A DNA stretch of 64,000 nt from Diploscapter coronatus (GCA_964036155.1 OZ038423.1:70943249-71007248), one strand, 5' to 3'. Numbered from the stretch's first letter, positions 1-13,020 are shown. Program-made: numbers and translations. Notes: generated from the letters alone by a model not told the origin.

Positions 1-3000
1 AATGCACCTTTTGAGTATTCAGCATTACTTTTTAAACATTTAACCATTTTTTCTAAAGAATTGGAAAATTTAAATTGTTATTTTAGGTCTGGACACTAAT
101 TCCCGTGAGCATGATTGTAATCTCGGCTGGCATTGCTCGATATTTTGCCCCCCAAGTGATCGGCTCGGGAATCCCAGGTTCGAAATTTTTTATCTTTAAA
201 ATTACATTTTTCCTATTTTAGAAACGAAAGCGTTAGTTAGCGGAATGGTATTGAAAGGGTACCTTTCGATAAAGACGATCATCGTCAAAACGATTGGAAT
301 TTGTCTGGCTATTGGTTCTGGGTTGCCTTTCGGGAAAGAGGTAGAAATTTTCATCATTTTAGCCACAATTTCTAAAAGTTTTATTCTTTCTTCATACGGT
401 TGTCATAATGTTTATGAAATTTCAAAATTATTATCTCACATTTTAACTTAAACTTGTATATATAATTATTGTTTTAAAATTTCTATTTAAAAAGGTTGAT
501 CTTCATATAACAACTAATAGCTTCATTTTTATCTTTATAAATTCTTCTAAATCTCACTTTTCACTTTCAACTTTTAATTTAGTTTGTCGAAGCTTTATAT
601 AAAATACAAACATTCAGGGCTCCTTCATCCACTTTAATCATTTTTTCTATCCTGTTTGTTAAAAAATTCTCATTGTATTTAGATGCTTCAATAATATTTA
701 ATATCTTTATTTTTAACATTATTAAAGTTTTTTTCTGAAAATAAATTTGAGGGCCCTTTCATCCACATCAGTTCCGCAGCAGCTCACCAGCTGGGAAAGC
801 TCATGATGTACGGGGACAGCGGCGTGTACGAGAACGAGTCCAGGGACCCGGACATTCTCGCAGCTGGCTGTGCGGTTGGAGTCGCCTGCACTTTCTCCAG
901 TCCGGTTGGGGGTGAGAGTTTGAATTTTTTGAAATCATAAGCGTCAACTTATTTTGCATCATTCTTCATTCAAACATCGTTAACTTGCCAGGAATTTTAA
1001 AGAACAAGCTTTTTCGACTAACCTAAGATTTCACTTTTTGATTTTCTAAATTTTAGGTGTTTTGTTCTCAGTCGAAGTCACAACGCTCTATTTTGCCGTT
1101 CGAAATTATTGGCGTGGATTTTTCGCGGCGATTTGTAGTGCTACCGTCCTCAGAGTGCTACATTTTTTCAGGGAATCCCATGAATCTAATGGGGATATCA
1201 GTGAGTTTTTTTTTGTTGTTTTTTCACAATCACCCTCTCAAAAATATCAAATTTTCACTTTTAACACTATTCTTAAAGGGGTGATTTTTCAATGTTTCTC
1301 TCTAAATTCATAAGATTGCCAAATTTGATTTCAGTGTCGATTGAAGCCCACTACCCGACGCATTTCCCGATGAAAAGCCCATTCGTACCGGTAGAGTTGC
1401 CGATTTTCGCACTGATGGGGTAGGTTTGATTTGATTTTATTATTATTATTATTATTACTTTATTTTCAGAATCATCTTGGGTCTAGCTGCTTCGTTGTTC
1501 ATTTTCTTGTTCAAGCACACAATTCTGTTCCTGCGTCGCAATAAATTATCAATTCTTCTGTTCAAAGACTAGTGAGATTTTTTTCATTTTTAAAATTATT
1601 TTTCAAGATTTTTTCAAATCTTTCAGCTGGTTTATCTACCCCACTCTGGCATCTCTCATCATAACTTCAATTACCTTTCCACAAGGAATCGGACAGTACA
1701 TGGGTGGCGATGTAAGTTGTTTTCCTCGATTTTTATCGAAATTTTCAAAGTTTAAAACAAACTATTCTTTATCCAATAAATTCGAAAGGACGGTAAAAAT
1801 ACTGCATGCCATCTTTTTCAAAAAGAAAATTTTCTTCCTTTTCCCACTATCTAGCTTGTTTCGATCGGGACTCTTGTAATGGTTAACGATTTTTGAGGGT
1901 CATAGACCTTTCTATAGTAGATTACTTAATTTGGTGACATTTTCAATAAGTTTCAATTTTTTTTAATAATTGATTTTCAGCGTCGCTTCTCTACCTTCAT
2001 GGAAGAGTTCTTCCTAAACTGTACGTGGACTCGGAATGTTTCCGGCTCGTGCGATCAGATTCTGGACAACTGGCACACGGACGACACTTCGAAGATGTTC
2101 ATTTCCCTGGGCGTCTTCCAGATTGTATTTGTAAGAATAGTTTTGATTTATCTTGAAAAATTGTTTCCTGTAGTATCACCCTGTTTTCTTATTTTCTCCA
2201 TACCATTTTCCAGAAACGAAGGTGGTAACTACAATGAGCCAGGAATTTTCAAAACAGAAACTTTCGAATTTCATATTATTCATTAATATAGTTTATTCTG
2301 AGTAAGTGAATACTGCATACATTTTGCAACTTCGCTTGCTCAGGCTCCGCCCACTTTTTCCTGCCCTGCGAATTGCGTCATTCCTCCCATTTTCAAACGA
2401 GTTTCGCAATTTTTTAGAGTTTTCTTGATATTTTCACGAGAAATCTTTATAATTATATCTTAATTATCTCTCTGATTGACCAATTAACTCTCTTTAATGT
2501 TTGCTGTTCATTTTTCTTGTTTTTTAGCGATTTTTTCTCTCAAATCAGAACCCATTTTCATCGAGTCAATTGTCGATTCCTCCAAGATGCAGATGTTGTC
2601 GCCGTCATCAGGTCATTCGAATTGCAAGTTGATGGATAAACAATCGCTGATCAGACGTTTTTTTTATGAAAATGATCAAATTTGCACGGAAAAATACGAA
2701 ATTTACGATCAAAAAATGAACAGGAAACGCTAAAGAGCTAATTGGTCAATTATCTGATTAATTAGGTGCAATATTCAATTAGTTGGAAACGATAAACTAA
2801 CGACTTTTCGTCTTCAAACTTGAAAAATTCAAAACACATTTCTGACTATAAAATGGCTCAAAACGATGAAGCATCGCTCTACAGAGTTAATTGGTCAACT
2901 AGAGAGATAATTAGGATATAATTATAAAGATTTCTCGCGAAAATGTCAAGAAAACTCGAAAAAATTGTGAAACTCGTTTGAAAATGGGGGGAATGACGCA

Positions 3001-6000
3001 ATTCGCAGGGCAGGAAAAAGTGGGCGGAGCCTGAGCAAGCGAAGTTGCAAAATGTATGCAGTATTCACTTACTCAGAATAAACTATAATAAAAAGACAGC
3101 AAGTGATATTAATGATCCGATTTTTAAAATTATTTATTAGACCATGACTTTTCATAATTAAACCCAAATTTTTCAGTTCCTCCTAACAATTTTGGCCGGT
3201 ACAATGCCTATTTCCTTGGGAATTTTCTTGCCGGTCATAATTACAGGCGCTTGCTTTGGCAGGATGGTTGGGGAGGTAGAATTTCGATTTTCTAAAGATA
3301 TTTTTTTAAAATAAAAAATGAATTTTTCAGTTTATCTCAATACTAGCTCCTTACGGGCTCATCGCGGGTCGACCAGATATAATCATTTATCCAGGTATCT
3401 ACAGTGTCGTGGGGGCCACTGCTTTTTGCGGTAAGTTGAAAATGTTCGAAAATTCGACTTTCAAAATCTTTAGGAGCGGTAACTAGGACCATTTCCATCG
3501 GCGTGATAATGTTCGAATTGACTGGGCAAATTGTGTATTTACTGCCTGTTATGGTAATTTTTATCGATTCTTTCTTGCTAAAGTTGCATATCAAATTCTT
3601 TTTCATATTATCAAAATTCGAATCTTCACAAATGGAACTAGGATTAGAAAAACAACTTCCAAATTCAGATAGCAGTTCTGATCGCCAACGGGGTCGCATC
3701 TTTGTTTTCCCTGTCAATATACGACACAATTAGTGAGGTTCGAAAGTTGCCCTTCATTCCTGATATTCCTGCTTCCTCCACTATGTAAGAGATTAGAATC
3801 TTTAAAAATTAGGGCTACAAATGAATTTAAGAATTACAAAATATCTTCTCTTATACATCAATATTGTAGTATCAAGAATATTTCATTTTGATCATTAATT
3901 CCCGTTAAATTTTCGAGAAAAAAAAAAAGTATTTTCAGCTACCACCAAATCACGGCTTCCCACATAATGGCTACGCCGTTCATCATCGCAAAAGATTCGA
4001 CGATCGGGGAAGTCGAGGACATTCTCATGCAACTCGACCTGAAGAAACCCATCAAGGCTTTCCCACTTGTGGAGAATAAAGGTAGATTTTTTAATCATCT
4101 GCTTTTCGAAAATATTGATTTTCAGAATCGATGCACTTGATTGGATCAATTCACACTTCGCATCTAATTCGGCTCGTGAAAAATGTGATAGGAGACGACG
4201 CGAGACTGAAAGAAGCTGCACGCCGCAGGCAGGAAGAGAAACTCAGGGTTCAGCGGGAGAATACACGGTTTTCAATCAACCGATCTCAAAGCCTGTTCCA
4301 GCCGGTTGCGAAGAGCAATTCTACGGTTGGCATCAATTTTCTAAATCCAGAAAATTTCTATTTTTTAAAATCTTTTCTGTTCCCAAATATATTGTCCTTT
4401 TTATGATTAATTTTTAAATCTGCCCTATCCAAATATTTCAGCATTCTAAAATTATTTTTTGAATAAAATAATAGTAACAATCCAGGACAACGTTCTGAAC
4501 AACCTGGACGTGCAGAGAGCGTTGAAAGATAACGAAAGGTCTCATCACACCACGTACATCCACATCCACGATATGTTCAAGCACACCTTCAATGGGGCTG
4601 GAAAGAAGAAGAAGAAGAAGAAGGAGGTCGAGATAGCCATCATCGACATGACGTCTGAGGAGGTGAGGTTTTTATTATTTAAAATTGCTATGTTTTAATT
4701 ATAAAATAGTTATAATTTTAGTAGAATAAGATTTTGATTTGTTTTGTTATAAATGATATTTTTTATCAGTTGTTTTCTATTTGAAGATATGAATTTTATT
4801 AGAGATGTAAAATTTAGTGAACGATATTAAACATTTTCAGTGAAGTAGAAGAAATTCATTTTATGATTTTATTTTTACTAACCCTCAGAGAGCCGAATGG
4901 GAGAACGAGGTTCGGCAGATAGAAATCTCGATTCTGCCCGAAATGGTCGACCCCGCCCCCTTCCAAATTGTCGACAACACCAGTCTTTTCAAGGTGCATC
5001 TTTTTCAAATAATAAAAATATTAAATTTTTAGACCTATTTTTTCTCGAAGATTACAAATTCTAAATTTCCAGATCCACTCCCTGTTCTCTTTATTGTCGC
5101 TGAAACGCACCTATGTGACGTCCAATGGAAAACTGGCTGGAATCATTGGGCTGGATGAGGTGAAATTTAGATTTTTACGTCTTGATTTTAGACAATTATG
5201 TATTTTTAAAATTTCTAGAATAGTTTGGATATTAATTTTTTAACTATTTTTTCTTGAATTTCAAACAGTTACGCTAATTTTCCAGTTCCGGGAAGCCATC
5301 GAAAAGGCGAAGAGCGGCATTATGCCAGATGCGAAGCAAAACACTCAAACTCCCACGAAGAACAAGAGCATTCGAATCAAGGAGGACAAGGAGAAAAAGA
5401 ACGAGGATGTCGATTTCATTCAGGTGAGATGCTTTCATTTTTAGAAATCCGAAAATTTAACTATTTCAGCTAGATTAAGTTGACCTCCATATCTCTAACA
5501 TACTCTAAACCTATTTGAAATTTAAAATTACATTTATTGGTCCAACTTCTCTAATATTGGCTTTTTCAGACCAACAAAACTGTTAGATATGCTTGAAGAG
5601 AATTAGTTTCATTTTCTACTTGAATGTTTTATGAACAAAATATTTTCAGCCCCCTTTGGAGATCCAACGAAACGTGAATACGGCGACTGTAGCTGCCGAT
5701 CTCTCAAGGCTACTTGAACAGGGCGAAGAGAGGAGGGCTTCGGTTCAACTCGAAAATATAGTCAATGCTAATGAGTAGGGTTTTTTTAAATACAAATGTT
5801 ATGACTTATTCTATCACTTTTTAATTTTGCATTTTTTCAATTTCCTAATCTTCTTACATCATAATTCATTCTTCCGAGACTTGAAATCTCTAATGAAGAT
5901 CAGCTTATTTTTTAAAAGGTAATTTTTCAGGGTCCCTCAAATGATGGGTAGCATACAAGTCCAAGTCACAAATGAAGAACAGACTACGGAGAAATTCTAA
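1..6000 (+). CDS. CLC-family chloride channel (CLH-like), 5' end outside window
   Basis: Partial gene; the first visible exon starts at 87 after TTTTAG, and about 20 exons encode roughly 800 residues ending in TAA at 5998-6000. The three CLC filter motifs are readable: GSGIPE (split by the intron at 178), GKEGP (split by the intron ending at 751) and GIFLP (about 3215). A filter Tyr follows in PGIYSVVGA (about 3400). In the [15 protein letters not shown] segment (about 1060) the position that is a proton glutamate in CLC exchangers reads Val, as in the CLC-1/2 channel branch. That makes a plasma-membrane Cl- channel more likely than an endosomal exchanger. Two CBS domains follow (about 3945-4180 and 4950-5330), separated by a Lys-rich linker with seven consecutive Lys at about 4605. 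Nematodes carry several clh paralogues, so I give no symbol. The family call is very secure; some small exon borders are not. Confidence 0.95.
613..660 (+). pseudogene. decoy or relic copy of the CLC filter exon start
   Basis: An acceptor-like TTCAG at 613-617 is followed by GGCTCCTTCATCCAC, which reads Gly-Ser-Phe-Ile-His. The functional exon at 752 begins GGCCCTTTCATCCAC, reading Gly-Pro-Phe-Ile-His. The upstream copy reaches an in-frame TAA at about 660, so it cannot be a full alternative exon. It has a better acceptor context than the functional exon, whose acceptor is TTTGAG. It may be a remnant of tandem exon duplication. Confidence 0.4.
2291..3083. mobile_element. MITE-like foldback element in a clh intron
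   Basis: The two ends are inverted copies of each other. The left arm (2291-about 2495) begins GTTTATTCTGAGTAAGTGAA; the right arm (about 2880-3083) is its reverse complement with a few mismatches, including the shared GC-rich block around GGGCAGGAAAAAGTGGGCGG. The element is about 793 bp with arms of about 200 bp and is flanked by TA on both sides (2289-2290 and 3084-3085), the target duplication expected for Tc1/mariner-type elements. I find no transposase reading frame inside, so it is a non-autonomous element. It lies wholly within one intron of the channel gene, in transcribed DNA. Confidence 0.85.
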
Positions 6001-6341
6001 CCAATCACTTAACCCAAAACAATACTGGTATTTATTCGCAAATTAAACAAATCAAATAACTTTATTCTAAATTCGCTGAGAAAACAAACTTGAACATATT
6101 CCAACGGGTTACAAATTAGGTTTTTTGACTGGTAGTTTGGTGTTCCTAAAGCTGCTAAGTTCTTGTATTACACAAACTTTCATGATCTCATTCATGCGCC
6201 AGGTTTATTGGAGCGGAAAGATTTTGTCTAAAGAAAAATAGGTTTCGGATAATTCAGCCAACTTTTATACATAATATTCCTATTCCAAATTGGATGAATC
6301 TTTAGAGAAAATTTTTCCGACCCAATAATTTCATTCAAATT
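6001..6341. other. convergent 3' spacer
   Basis: This AT-rich spacer lies between the channel stop codon (+ strand) and the stop codon of the small coiled-coil gene (- strand). It should hold both 3' UTRs. I see no other structure. Confidence 0.6.
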
Positions 6342-7161
6342 TTAATTTCCTACTTGTAAGCTCAATTCAACTAAGGCACAAATATCTTCCATTTCTTCAA
6401 TCTGGTGCTTTTTCTGTAAGATTTTGAAACATTTTAGGTTGATTTTGAATGGTCAATAAAAGTTTTATATACCGCTTTAATATAGTTTTCAATTTGCTCG
6501 ATTTTCGTCCAGATGGGTTCGAGAGATTTTAGCTGACTGTTTATTTCCTAAAAATAATCATTTTTAGATAATCTGAACATTTGAGTGATATCATTATGAC
6601 AAATAATATCGAGAAAGCGGAAGAGTTAATGTGAAGATCGGCATTTTCTTTTCTTATTTTCGTGTAAACCAATCCGTGCGAGATCATGTCATAAAACAAC
6701 ATCAAAATATAAAGAAATAATTTTGACCAAAGATTTATTTATTATTTCAAACGACATGAAATTTTTGATTGTTTAAAAAGGGAATTTTCACCTCCAGTCC
6801 CTCATTAACGCCCTCAGCCTCACTGGCAACCAATTCATTCAGAGTGCGTAATTCTTCCAACGCAATCGCACAGCCTTCCAGATTTTTTGTGATTCCGCTA
6901 CTCGAAGGAGTGGCCTAGAAATGTTTTCCTCTAAGAGAAAAAGTAAAAAAAAAACCATTTACCAAATTCGCCAACTGACTGCAAATCGATTGGATATTCG
7001 AGCAAATTGAAGCTAGTTCTTGACTTTGTTCGCTCTAAAAATATTTTTTTATTTAAAAAATTAAATTTTGGAATAATTAATGCAATAATAAAGTGAAATT
7101 GTATCTTAATGTAATATGATTTCTAAAACATTACCTCAGTTAACGAAGTTGAACATTCCAT
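6342..7161 (-). CDS. small coiled-coil protein (about 122 residues)
   Basis: Five exons join in frame from ATG at 7161 to TAA at 6342: MECSTSLTE, then segments beginning SEQSQELASIC (about 7040), ATPSSSGITKNLEG (about 6913), EINSQLKSLEPIWTKIEQ (about 6548) and KKHQIEEMEDICALVE (about 6415). The product is small, acidic and almost entirely helical with heptad-like hydrophobic spacing, with no signal peptide or membrane segment. Size and composition resemble small subunits of the BLOC-1/BORC lysosome-positioning complexes, but no diagnostic motif lets me name a subunit, so that is only a guess. Consistent phase across five short exons supports it as a real gene. It lies downstream of the M6-like gene on the same strand, with more than 900 bp between them. 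Confidence 0.7.
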
Positions 7162-8093
7162 TTTGATTTAGGAATTCAATAATAATAATAATAACCTAGA
7201 AATTATGTAATATTTCCAAATAGAATATCTGAAAATGGCATAAAACGAATGTGCGAAATGGATGAACTCCAATATATCTGCACATTCCATATGTTGAGAA
7301 TAGAGCACAGCCTCTATGCGATTGCCATATAAAGCAATTGTTTGTCCTAATGAACCAACGAGGCAAGGAAAATGGCAATCGAGAAAAGATTTAGATTGGA
7401 TTCTCTTTTCTTTTCTAACAATGTCAACTGGTCGATAAAGTGAACGTAAATAATTTTTAAGAAAGAAACATTTTATTCTTTAGCAAAATTGATTTGAGAA
7501 GAAAAGCTCAAAGGAGAGGATTTAGAAAAGTCTTTATGACATATTATTTTGGTCCAAAGAGAATAGTGAGAGACCCTTCAAAACATGCGAATGATAAGAT
7601 AGTCACTGGAAACAATTATCGATTTGCCATCTAAAAATGTCGATAATAATTTATTTCGAAAGTAAGAAAATAAATATGACACTTGAAGGGTAAATGCATG
7701 ATTCTAAATTTCAGATTTATGAGGTCAAGTATTTTAATCGAAAAGCTAGAACAGAATGAAGCGCCTTAGAGAGAACAGAATAAACTAGATACTCTTGGAA
7801 TTATAAATGCATGGCCCATTCTGTTCGGTCTTTTTAGTTTTTATTGCCACTTGGAGGACTTGAAAAATTCATCGACCACTAACTTGAGAGGTTCACCAAT
7901 TTTAAGGCGAAATGACTTTAATTAAAAAAATGACGAGGATGAACATTCCAAAATTCCCTTATTTATTGTTTATTTTTTTCTTTTTATAATTGATTAGGTT
8001 CATTGCTCACCAATTTGGAAGTTCACCTATTTTAGAGCAAAATAATTTTATGAAATTAAAAAAGGCGACCTTTCCAATTTTTTTTTCAAATTG
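7162..8093. other. AT-rich spacer
   Basis: I find no supported gene here. Reading frames are short and lack splice-consistent partners. The region should contain the promoter of the small coiled-coil gene and the 3' UTR of the M6-like gene, both on the - strand. Confidence 0.5.
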
Positions 8094-10436
8094 TTAATGT
8101 TTCCACCCATTTCTCGGTTTCCTCCCATAGGCATATTCGCTCACAGAATCTGACATCCTCTCTGCCCTTCTTGAAGTCGACGAAGGCATTTCCCCGAAGG
8201 GTGGAGATCTGAAATTTCAAAATTTTCCAAATTCTGGCCTTTATTGAATTTTAAGATTCCTAAATTAGATTATCGTCACATCTTTTCTTCAATTATAAAC
8301 AAATTTTAAGGTGCTCATTTAGTAGGTTTTTTTTTCCAAAATATTAAAAATCCCCTACATTTTCGTCCACTGACTCTGACTTGCGCTGTCGATCCCGTTT
8401 CTGTAGTCTTTTCTCCTTGAATCACATCGACTATCGTAATGTTCCAGCTGTAAAAAAGCGCTAAATTTCTCAAATTTGTGCAAATCTTCTACCGTGGTGG
8501 AAGCAGTGCTGTCGGGAAATCCGGAGACGTGCGTGGGTGATGGCGGCGCGAAAGTGGGGGGACTTGGCAAGTGAGACTCCAGGGCGATCTCTTTCAGTTC
8601 GACGTATCTGAAAAAAATCCGATGGTAAAATAATCAATGTCAAAAACACTAACTCAATTCTACCCCTAGAAATTATGTAATAAAGTTAGATTGGACAATG
8701 CTAGAAACAAAGAATGATAAAAATGAAGGATACCTGCACGCATTGTTGATATGCGCATAATTCGCGGCGTTAATGGCAAGAAACAAGGCTATTCCCAGGA
8801 TCACGAAGCCTGAGCCGACCTGAAATTGAATGAATTTAAATTCGACTGTGTAAAATTTAATCTAGTCTAGCTATTAAGATATCCTATCCATATTGTTTAT
8901 AGCTCGAAATCTCAGGAATGTAAACCCACCCATCCAACGATGTACCATGATTTCGCCGTCGTCGATAAGGCACAAAATTGCTGAGCGTCTCCTCCGCACA
9001 CATTTAGTGACTAAATTTTAAAAATTACCATATTTCGCCAATTTAAAGAAATCTTCCTACCGCATACGAAAAAGTGTCAACTAAAGGTCGGAAGACCCTC
9101 AGATCAATGCAGTCTGCATCGGTAAAAGATGTTAATTGACCGCACAGATCGTCAAAAATCTGATACGAAATGCAGAACATCGAAATTAGCGATATGATGA
9201 TCAACCAACCGATTAGCTGAAAATTAATTTTCTTTAACCCTAATTTTAGTTCTATTATCTATTTCTCAAAGCTGCTCTTCATCGGATTGAGAACTTTATT
9301 TTATAATGCTGAAATTGCGATATTCGTAGGTAAATTTTTCTTCTTGGTTATTTATTTACCTAAAAAGTTGATCTTCATCATAAAATGTCTTGATTTTCAA
9401 CTTGACATTGCAATTTTTGTTAGGATTTGTTAGTGTTTTGCGAAAACCTTGAATGTGTTATGGTAAATTTAAAATTTCTCACAATTAAAACGCAAAATAT
9501 CATCGCCGCCCCTGTCGCGCATTTGCCTCCAGTACGAGATTGGGGGTCTGAAAATCAGTTTTAAAACGTCCTATTTTCGAAAATGATACTTTTGAACATG
9601 GTTTCCCTCGTTGCCCCAGTAGCCGCAAATCCTAACAACAAAAAGAATAACGCGAAGATGATCATAATGACTGTTACGATGACAAACGAGATTTGGACCT
9701 GAAATACAGGTTATTTTTATGACGCTATCTCCTTCAACATGCTAATTCAACATGTGTTAACTTGGCATCATCGTCAAACCTATCTTAAATTCCTTATTCA
9801 GATAGGTGGAATAGAAAGTTTCTTTATCTAAAATTTGATGACGAACTAATAATTCCCAAACCTTATCCAACCAGGGCCAGTCGGTAATCTCCAACACCCT
9901 CCTGGTCTGCTCTGCCGTTGCATTGAACGCCCAGGTCATCATGATGCAGAACAGAATCACTCCCAGACAACACATCAGGAACGCCATCAGGGAGGCGTAT
10001 GGCACTCTAAATCATCAGAATAAACAAGTTAGCTTAACTTCAAAATAGTATCAAGGTTGAAATTTAAAAATCTATCCAAGGAGAAGCCAAGTTGAATAAT
10101 GATTTTGGGACTAGGACGATTTTATAGCAAAATTAGTGCGAAGAATTTTCGTAGTTTTTTTTTCTTAAAAATCTCGGCCCAGGTCCAAAAATCTTAGCGT
10201 CTAATGAAAATGCACAAAAATCAAACTTACCTCCCCAAACATCCCTCGTCGAGATTCCCCTTGATAGGAATGGATCCTTCGTAGAGGTCGACGGGCCGTT
10301 TGGCGGCTCGGTACGAGGCCCGCCGAGGCCGGGACGGCGGGCCGAAGCGAGAGTCTTCTTTTATTTTGCTGAGTTTTTTGAAAAACAAGCAGAAAAGGGT
10401 CAAATCTGAAAGTTTTATAATTAAGAAACTCATCAA
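8094..10436 (-). CDS. nmgp-1: PLP/DM20/M6 family proteolipid (neuronal membrane glycoprotein M6-like)
   Basis: Exons read from the ORF at 10436 to TAA at 8094. After a basic, Pro/Arg-rich N-terminal stretch (10430-10230) come four membrane segments. The first follows the family-typical GCLGRVPYASLMAF (exon from about 10010); the second is VQISFVIVTVIMIIFALF (about 9700). A third lies around IGWLIIISLISMFC (about 9215) and the fourth around GSGFVILGIALFLAINAANY (about 8815). Between TM3 and TM4 are the Cys of CIDLR, VCGG and FCALS, matching the disulphide-linked extracellular loop of PLP/M6 proteins. Known members are neuronal or glial membrane organisers. The cytoplasmic tail is Pro/Ser-rich and ends in GWKH. 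The first Met is uncertain: an acceptor lies inside the ORF start, and a short upstream exon ending near 10566 (SYYAKYL) could join in frame. The symbol assumes orthology to the C. elegans M6 gene and is less sure than the family. Confidence 0.83.
8448..8492 (-). other. optional 45-nt intron in the M6-like tail
   Basis: On the - strand, a GTAGAAG donor and a TTTTTTACAG acceptor bound exactly 45 nt. The same 45 nt are open in the coding frame, so removal or retention both keep the frame and change the cytoplasmic tail by 15 residues. Which form is used cannot be told from sequence. Confidence 0.45.
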
Positions 10437-13013
10437 ACAACGAATATAGTCTCATCAGCTTAACGATAAATTGGTTTTTAGTTGATAGCTAACAAATTCC
10501 TACAACTTGATGAACATTAGCTAGAAAAAGAATCAAATCTGCAATTTTTATCACAGTAAAATTCCCTTTATACCTAAATATTTGGCGTAATAGGACTGAA
10601 ATGAAGAATTTTTATGATGATTAGCTATCTTTCGGTTTGTAAGGACTGAAGAAATTCGTGAAGATCAACTTATTGCTAAAAAATGAAGTTTGAGATGTGA
10701 TCATATGAAAGTTTATCGTAAAATCAACCATTTTAATATGGTTCCTTGGAGTATAGAAAAATTTCACTTAAATAGAGTTTCAAATAAAATTTAAAAAATT
10801 GAAATATTCGTATAATACATCTATCGAGCAATGGAGAAATCGATAGAACGGCAGAAGAGAAAACAGAAATAAGAGAAGGCGAGGGAAATAGTGGAGTAGC
10901 ATAAGAGAGATGGAAGAATCAGACAAACGGTATATTTGCATATGACTCAGCTATACATGCAAAGGAAAGGAAGGATGAAAAAGCCAGGGGTAAGAAAGAA
11001 AAAAGGTAAATCGTGGGAAAATCGGGCCTATGTCTTTGATGGAACATATACTATTCTGGAAGAGCGCAAATATTGATTATTGATTGGTCAATATGAATCA
11101 CATTTTCTGGATGGCAAAATGATACTCGGATTTTTTGATAATGATTGTAAAATTTTATGAGATATTAAGAGGCTGTCATGGATCAAACTGTAGAATTAAA
11201 TTCGGCATCGTTTAGATCAAAAATAAAATAATAAAAACCTAAATCCAATTGTTCCGCGCCCAAATGTGTCTGCTGGAATCATGCTATAGTAAGAGAAAAT
11301 GTGTTATTTTGAAAATTGTTTAAATTGAAAAATTAGCATATACTTCTATCGGTGTTCTCTTCAGAACTGAAAACTCAGTCCTGTTCATTAACAAGGCCTT
11401 TTGTCTGCGGAACTTTTGCAGACTTCGGCGATTTCGGGAGTAGTGGAAGGGGCGAAGAGTCCCCTTGTCATTTTGCTCAATACTGTACTTCGATTTAACC
11501 GCCTTATTAGTTGTCATTTTTTGATTCCCCGCCTTTTTCATGCAATTTTTTCTATAAGCTTGATTAGCCCGTCAGGTTCCTAGAAAAATACTTTCATAGC
11601 TTTGCCTTCACAACGGGAATATCAATTGCGTCCTCTACTTATAACACAATGGATTATTTTCATGTTGCGACGTTACGACAAATTCAAATTGCCAATTTTA
11701 CTTATGTCATTGTTTAGAATTCACACTCAAAGTTTGTATGCATTAGAATTGGTATCACTATATCATATAGTTTACACGAGCTTTGGAATTAGTTGTACTA
11801 CTATTATATTTACGCATTATTATTTCGAGAACGTATTTATCCTTAAAATATTGCAAGTGCAATTATTGTAGAGTCTGTGAGACGCTGATGAATGTTGAAG
11901 AAGAAGCTTCCTAGTCGATCCTGTTCCCTAGTTTCATTAGATTTTGAACTATTACAAATTTATCGAGTTACTTAGTGCGACCTTTGGTTTTTTATAGCAC
12001 TTTCCACAAAATATTTATTTTGTTGATACCTGGATTCGGTCATCTGCTATCTGTTCTCTGATATTTCTTCCTTATCGATTTTCACAAATCTCTAGTCATA
12101 GCAATGATTGCTGTTGTTGTTGCAAATTCGATTTATTCATTGTTTTCGTTGGTTAGTTGGTTACGGTCAAATTTGAACCTATAACTCAAAATAAAATATT
12201 TCAACAGGAAAAGTATTAGTGCACGCTTTTTAATGTGAACTAAAAGTGCGAATATGCGCGGATCTGTACGAACTGGCAATTTTTACGCTGGGAAGTGATA
12301 AATTGATGCGACATCTTTCTATCCTCCCAATCACCCATTTCCATTCTCTTCCTCATTCCGCTTCAATAATCAAAGGATAGAAAGATAAGAAAGTCAGCTG
12401 CAGCTTCTTCATACTCACCAGATCTCATTAACGCTTGCAAAATCGTAAACAAAAATGAAGCAGTAAGTGGTGGATTTTTTTTCCTGCAAAAGAAGAAATA
12501 GAACGAGATTCCCCTATCAGAAAGGGATCTCTGTTGCAATATTTATGATCATTTAGAAGGAAATATCGGCTGTCCCGAATGTTTTACTACAGCTCTCCCA
12601 AATATTCGAGTAATTATAATCGTGACAAAACTTTCGCACCATCCGATATATTCTAGGTTATCCGATATTTTTTATGAAGTTAATTCATCCCACTATCGAA
12701 TGAGTAGAAATTGGCAGAGCGGCTGTATACGAATATTTCCATGAGCTACATTATGAAGGCTCAATCGAGCGACAGCAGTACAGTGCAAATGAGGAACAGA
12801 TAAAGAAGAGTGATGTTATGCCAAATAGAGTGAAGATACATGACTGATTGCCAGACAGACAGGACGAAAAGGGAGAAACTCGCTTCCTTATAATTGATTC
12901 TCCAGATTACGCCTATAAAAGGCTGGTGGACAATAGACATTATTCGAGACATTCAAAACGTTATGAAGCCTCATTTCTCTATTTTCACATTCCGATTCGC
13001 CGATATTTCGACA
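10437..13013. other. divergent upstream region of the M6-like and lectin genes
   Basis: This 2.6 kb lies between the ORF start of the - strand M6-like gene and the + strand lectin. It probably holds 5' exons or a long first intron of the M6-like gene: a donor-like site on the - strand at about 12420 follows an ATG, but I could not join it in frame. Several ORFs of 60-90 residues occur on both strands and show no family resemblance or splice logic. CTG/TTG-rich sequence at about 12110-12125 is low complexity only. Confidence 0.4.
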
Positions 13014-13020
13014 TTTCAGA
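13014..13020 (+). promoter_or_regulatory. probable spliced-leader acceptor before the lectin ATG
   Basis: TTTCAG (13014-13019) lies one base before the ATG at 13021, with no convincing upstream exon. In nematodes this position is typical of trans-splice acceptors. It supports the chosen start. It could also be an ordinary acceptor for a non-coding first exon. Confidence 0.5.

Noticed and set aside
4601..4624. AAG repeat that looked like an expansion
   Set aside because: Only seven or so Lys codons in the cytoplasmic linker of the channel, a common position for basic runs.
11602..11871. 89-codon hydrophobic ORF upstream of the M6-like gene
   Set aside because: No splice logic or family resemblance; hydrophobicity follows from the AT-rich codons.
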